From contig JAAYCM010000023.1 of NCBI GenBank assembly GCA_012729765.1, positions 1 through 32,853 on the forward strand: a stretch of DNA of 32,853 nt, in the 5' to 3' direction. Source of the stretch: Chloroflexota bacterium (GTDB lineage Bacteria > Chloroflexota > Anaerolineae > Aggregatilineales > Aggregatilineaceae). Both the position numbers and the translations under genes were made by a program. The first letter of the stretch is position 1, and every line of letters starts with the position of its first letter. This document shows positions 30,430 through 32,853 of the stretch, one piece after another. Below the pieces are notes generated by a model that had not been told where the DNA came from, searched no databases, and saw only the letters and a program-made list of their open reading frames with translations.

Positions 30430-31269
30430 TTGAACCTCTATGCAACCCTGCACGATCTGCGGCGCTACCTGGGCCTGACGGCGCTGCAAACCGGGGACGA
30501 CGATCTGCTGCTGGGCCTGCTCGACGCGGCGGCGCGGCTGGTCGAACGCTACACCGGGCGGCAGTTCTACCCGCTGCGCCAGACCCAGCGCTATCACTAT
30601 CACGCGCCGGGTATGCTGCTGCTGCGCGACGATCTGCTCGATCTGCACGCGCTGATCAACGGCGACGGCAGCGCGCTTCCACTGGCGGCCTGCCACCTGA
30701 TCCCGCCGGGCGGGCCGTTCTGCTCCGCGATCGTGCTGGATCGCGCGCAGGCGGTGTTCATCTATCGCGCCGACCCGCTCGAAGCGATCGCGGTCGAGGG
30801 GACGTGGGGCTGTCATCTGGACTGGGCGAACGCGTGGGCGGAGTCCGGCGACGGCGTGGGCGACGATCCGCTGGCTGCCGGGGCGACGGTGCTGCACGTG
30901 ACCGATGCCGATGGGCCGGACTCAGACGAGCGCGGCCCGCGTTTTGCCACCGGCCAGCTTCTCGCCATTCGGAACGAATATCTGCATGTGCTGGCGGTCG
31001 ATGCGGACGCCAACACGCTGATGGTGGCACGCGGCGCAAACGGCACGACTGCCGCCGAGCACGCCTCAGGGACCGCGATCCATGTCTACCGGCCCCCGGC
31101 GGATGTGGCGCAGGCGAGTCTGCGGGTGGCGGCGTGGCTCTACAAGCAGAAGGATGCCGGGTTCACCCAGACGGCGGGCGGGCTGCGCGGCCAGATCGTC
31201 GTGCCCCCGGCGCTGCCCGGCGACATCCAGCAGATTCTCGCGCCCTATGTGCGGCTGCGCGTTGCCTGA
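30430..31269 (+). CDS. Head-tail connector (gp6-like adaptor) protein
   Basis: A 279-residue protein starting at a TTG with GGAAAGGAG at 30415-30423. The first 40 residues (LHDLRRYLGLTALQTGDDDLLLGLLDAAARLVERYTGRQFYP) are the helical signature of gp6-like adaptor proteins, which form the ring below the portal. The last about 60 residues (DVAQASLRVAAWLYKQKDAGFTQTAGGLRGQIVVPPALPGDIQQIL) also match the family's C-terminal helices. The centre (about 120-215) is a beta-rich insertion (GATVLHVTDADG, LAIRNEYLHVLAVDAD, MVARGANGTTAAEH), which makes it longer than the usual 100-200 residues. It is the first phage gene after the FHA pair and lies 12 bp before the next gene. Confidence 0.8.
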   Translation: MNLYATLHDLRRYLGLTALQTGDDDLLLGLLDAAARLVERYTGRQFYPLRQTQRYHYHAPGMLLLRDDLLDLHALINGDGSALPLAACHLIPPGGPFCSAIVLDRAQAVFIYRADPLEAIAVEGTWGCHLDWANAWAESGDGVGDDPLAAGATVLHVTDADGPDSDERGPRFATGQLLAIRNEYLHVLAVDADANTLMVARGANGTTAAEHASGTAIHVYRPPADVAQASLRVAAWLYKQKDAGFTQTAGGLRGQIVVPPALPGDIQQILAPYVRLRVA

Positions 31270-31281
31270 CGGGGGTGAACG

Positions 31282-31716
31282 ATGGGAGTCCTGACGACGG
31301 CACTGGCGAATCTGGCGGCGGTCCCGGTGAGCGGTGTGACATCCTATGCGCCGGGTGCAGCGCCGGAAACATTGAGCAGCGCGCAGCTTCCCGCCCTGAT
31401 CATCCTGCCGGAGCTGGGCGGCCCTGCGCCGGGGCTGGAACCGAACGGGTTCAGCGCGGGCGAGGGCGTGGTCAACGTGCGGGTGGCGCATGTGCTGTTC
31501 GTCGGGCCGGTGGCGGGCGGATTGGGGCTGCGCGGCGCGATCCCGGCGCTCGCGGCGGCGGCGGATGCCTATCTGGGCGCGCTGGCCGCCGATCCGACGC
31601 TGGGCGGGGCGCTGCCGATTGCGCTGCGCTGTACCGTCCAGGCGGGGGTGCGCGCTTACGGCGGAGTGGACTATCACGCCATGACGTTCGTGCACACCTG
31701 GACACTGCATCTGTAG
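31282..31716 (+). CDS. Tail-completion/minor tail-type protein
   Basis: A 144-residue protein translated with the connector (12-bp gap). It has an N-terminal helix (MGVLTTALANLAAVP), a strand-turn region and a central helix (LRGAIPALAAAADAYLGALAADPTLGG), ending in beta strands (HAMTFVHTWTLHL). Length, fold pattern and position fit the gp17/stopper or tail-terminator class found after the adaptor in HK97-like clusters. Sequence alone does not separate these roles. It is very rich in Ala and Gly, with no cysteine except one near the C-terminal third. Confidence 0.6.
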   Translation: MGVLTTALANLAAVPVSGVTSYAPGAAPETLSSAQLPALIILPELGGPAPGLEPNGFSAGEGVVNVRVAHVLFVGPVAGGLGLRGAIPALAAAADAYLGALAADPTLGGALPIALRCTVQAGVRAYGGVDYHAMTFVHTWTLHL

Positions 31717-31733
31717 GGGTTGTGGCGCATTTT

Positions 31734-31833
31734 CACTCCCCATCCCCCGGCTCCTTCCCTCCGTGAAACGCGGGGAAGGGGAGCGAACCCAAAGCCCTTC
31801 CCTCATTTTGGGGGAAGGATTTAGGATGGGGGG
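31734..31833 (+). repeat. MITE-like repeat, copy 3
   Basis: Same orientation as copy 1: CACTCCCCATCCCCCGGCTC at the left, and the identical right arm ending TTAGGATGGGG. The centre differs from copy 1 (CCGTGAAACGCGG where copy 1 has CACTGCTGCGCGG). Confidence 0.8.
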
Positions 31834-31864
31834 ATTTACGGTTGTGGTATCGGGTCAGGCGAGC

Positions 31865-31895
31865 GTAGGGGCGGATCGGGGACCCGCCCCTCGCA
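31865..31895. repeat. GTAGGGGCG-type element
   Basis: GTAGGGGCGG pairs imperfectly with CCCGCCCCTCGC about 11 bases later. It is a shorter, partly degraded member of the GTAGGGG family. Confidence 0.5.
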
Positions 31896-32075
31896 AAACG
31901 GAGAGCGCCGATCACACCGGACCGTGACCGGCGCAGGTGGGGTGGGCAAAACCCCACCGGGGACCGGGAAATAGCTTCACGAGCACGGATCAAGCCGTGT
32001 CACATTCGCAACCTTATACGCGCAGCAGCCGGGGAATCGTCACACGGGGTGGCCCGACCCGCGAAAGGAGCGTGC

Positions 32076-32801
32076 ATGACCACCGTTTTTCGCGTCGAGA
32101 TCGACTGGAATCACGACGGCACCTGGACCGACGAGACGCCCTACACGCGCCACATCTGGATCAGGAGTGGGTTCGAGCGGCCCGGCGATCTGGTGGCGGG
32201 GGTAGGGCGCTGCCGCCTGACGCTGGATAACACGTCGCGGCGCTTCAGCCCCGGCGCGGCGGGGAGTCCGCTCTACGGCAGGCTGCTGCCCCGGCGCGCC
32301 GTGCGCGTGCGGGCGTTTGATGGGGCCGAAAGCTGGACGCTGTTTCGCGGGGTGATCGAGCGCATCACGCCGCAGGCCGGGGCGTGGTGTGGGGGTGAGG
32401 TCACGCTGGAGGCGGTGGATGGGATCGCGCTGCTGGCCCGGCAGTCGATCAGCCTGAGCTATGCCAGCAGCCAGCCGGTGGATGCCGTCGTCGCGGCGGT
32501 GGTGAGCGCGGCCTATACGCCCCCGGCGGCGGATTATCATGCCAACGGCGACACGCTGGCGCACGTGGGCCGCGCCTGGCCGCCGGAGCAGACATCCGCG
32601 CTGGACGCACTGCGCACGATCTGCGCGGCGGTGCACGGGCGCTTCTTTGTGGCGCGGGATGGCACGGCGGTGTTCCTGACGCGCGCCGATCTCCAGCGCA
32701 GCCAGCGCTCGCCGGTTCCGGTGGTGGGCGCTGAGGGGGCGACACTAAATTCGGAGAGGAGGGCTGGACTTGAGATACCAGGTCCAGCCTTCCCGAAATA
32801 A
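32076..32801 (+). CDS. Phage tail protein, C-terminus probably lost to an insertion
   Basis: A 241-residue reading frame. The ATG at 32076 follows AAAGGAG; the in-frame codon at 32049 is less likely. FRVEIDWNHDGTWTDETPYTRHIWIRSGF and RCRLTLDNTSRRFSP at the start, then LYGRLLPRRAVRVRAF, WTLFRGVIERI and VTLEAVDGIALLARQ, are typical of tail hub or baseplate-type proteins of long-tailed phages. The family is usually much longer. After VVGAEGATLN (about 32750) the frame runs into sequence of a different character and stops; on the opposite strand an unrelated open frame ends here. The natural C-terminus is therefore probably missing. Bases 32076 to about 32740 are the reliable part. Confidence 0.7.
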   Translation: MTTVFRVEIDWNHDGTWTDETPYTRHIWIRSGFERPGDLVAGVGRCRLTLDNTSRRFSPGAAGSPLYGRLLPRRAVRVRAFDGAESWTLFRGVIERITPQAGAWCGGEVTLEAVDGIALLARQSISLSYASSQPVDAVVAAVVSAAYTPPAADYHANGDTLAHVGRAWPPEQTSALDALRTICAAVHGRFFVARDGTAVFLTRADLQRSQRSPVPVVGAEGATLNSERRAGLEIPGPAFPK

Positions 32802-32853
32802 GCTCCAGTGGCGTGCCAACTTGCGACCGGTACGGCGAACCGGGGCGGCGATC
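32745..32853 (-). CDS. C-terminal tail of an unidentified gene entering from the right, possibly a transposase
   Basis: On the minus strand a frame is open from the right edge to a TAG at 32745-32747, giving 35 residues that include RRTGRKLARHWSLFREGWTW. The basic, aromatic character is like the C-terminus of some IS-element transposases, but the piece is too short to be sure. It interrupts the tail gene. A 10-bp stem (GGCTGGAC with GTCCAGCC, 32761-32790) lies within it. Confidence 0.35.
   Translation of the reverse strand, partial: IAAPVRRTGRKLARHWSLFREGWTWYLKSSPPLRI

Larger units (their letters stand above)
31717..32075. other. Intergenic region with repeats
   Basis: This 359-bp gap holds no gene that I can support. 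It contains MITE-like copy 3 (31734-31833), a GTAGGGGCGG element (31865-31895) and a hairpin GGTGGGGT/ACCCCACC at 31936-31958 without a T-tract. The tail gene's ribosome site closes it. Confidence 0.65.

Noticed and set aside
21124..31833. Dispersed repeats as a CRISPR array
   Set aside because: The three copies are kilobases apart, one is inverted, and there are no regular spacers or cas genes.

Overview
The window is GC-rich bacterial chromosome, dense in genes with GC-rich third codon positions. The gene content best fits a Chloroflexota lineage, probably Anaerolineae-like: small LiaF/LiaI-type membrane proteins, zinc-ribbon/FHA proteins, a serine-palmitoyltransferase-like enzyme, secreted Thr/Pro-linker proteins, and GTAGGGGCG-type palindromes between genes. 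This assignment is inference from gene style; there is no rRNA or other marker gene here.

Region 1 (1-19167) is ordinary host chromosome. It holds the end of a patatin-like phospholipase, a membrane-anchored polysaccharide deacetylase with an apparently leaderless promoter, three related small membrane proteins, and a two-gene unit (FN3-domain protein plus TPR/coiled-coil protein) whose second gene looks AT-richer than its surroundings. It continues with methylglyoxal synthase (mgsA), two paralogous secreted proteins each with its own promoter and terminator, a zinc-ribbon/FHA protein, an alpha-oxoamine synthase resembling serine palmitoyltransferase, a 78-residue LexA-like DNA-binding protein behind a near-consensus SOS box, and a minus-strand run of DMT transporter, GNAT acetyltransferase, DMT transporter and renalase-like oxidoreductase.

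Region 2 (about 19260 to the right edge) is an HK97-type head-assembly cluster on the plus strand: small terminase, large terminase, portal, a fused prohead protease-major capsid protein, head-tail connector, a tail-completion-like protein and a tail protein. Non-phage genes sit inside it: a secreted protein with its own promoter and terminator and two TIR-HEAT proteins between portal and capsid, and two minus-strand FHA proteins between capsid and connector. No integrase, replication or lysis gene is visible. The gaps carry three copies of a roughly 100-bp MITE-like repeat and several GTAGGGGCG palindromes. The last tail gene appears cut by another element near 32740. The cluster is either a decayed prophage or a domesticated, gene-transfer-agent-like unit.

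The most interesting signal is regulatory. The small terminase and the protease-capsid gene are each preceded by the same ungapped 40-bp promoter block (29 of 40 positions identical). Inside each spacer lies a 14-bp near-palindrome of the form nGAAYAnnnGTKCT. The same pattern is the SOS box in front of the LexA-like gene 4.4 kb upstream. Together they suggest a local SOS-type circuit in which a LexA-family repressor controls DNA packaging and capsid production, with TIR-HEAT immune-type genes carried between the two controlled blocks.
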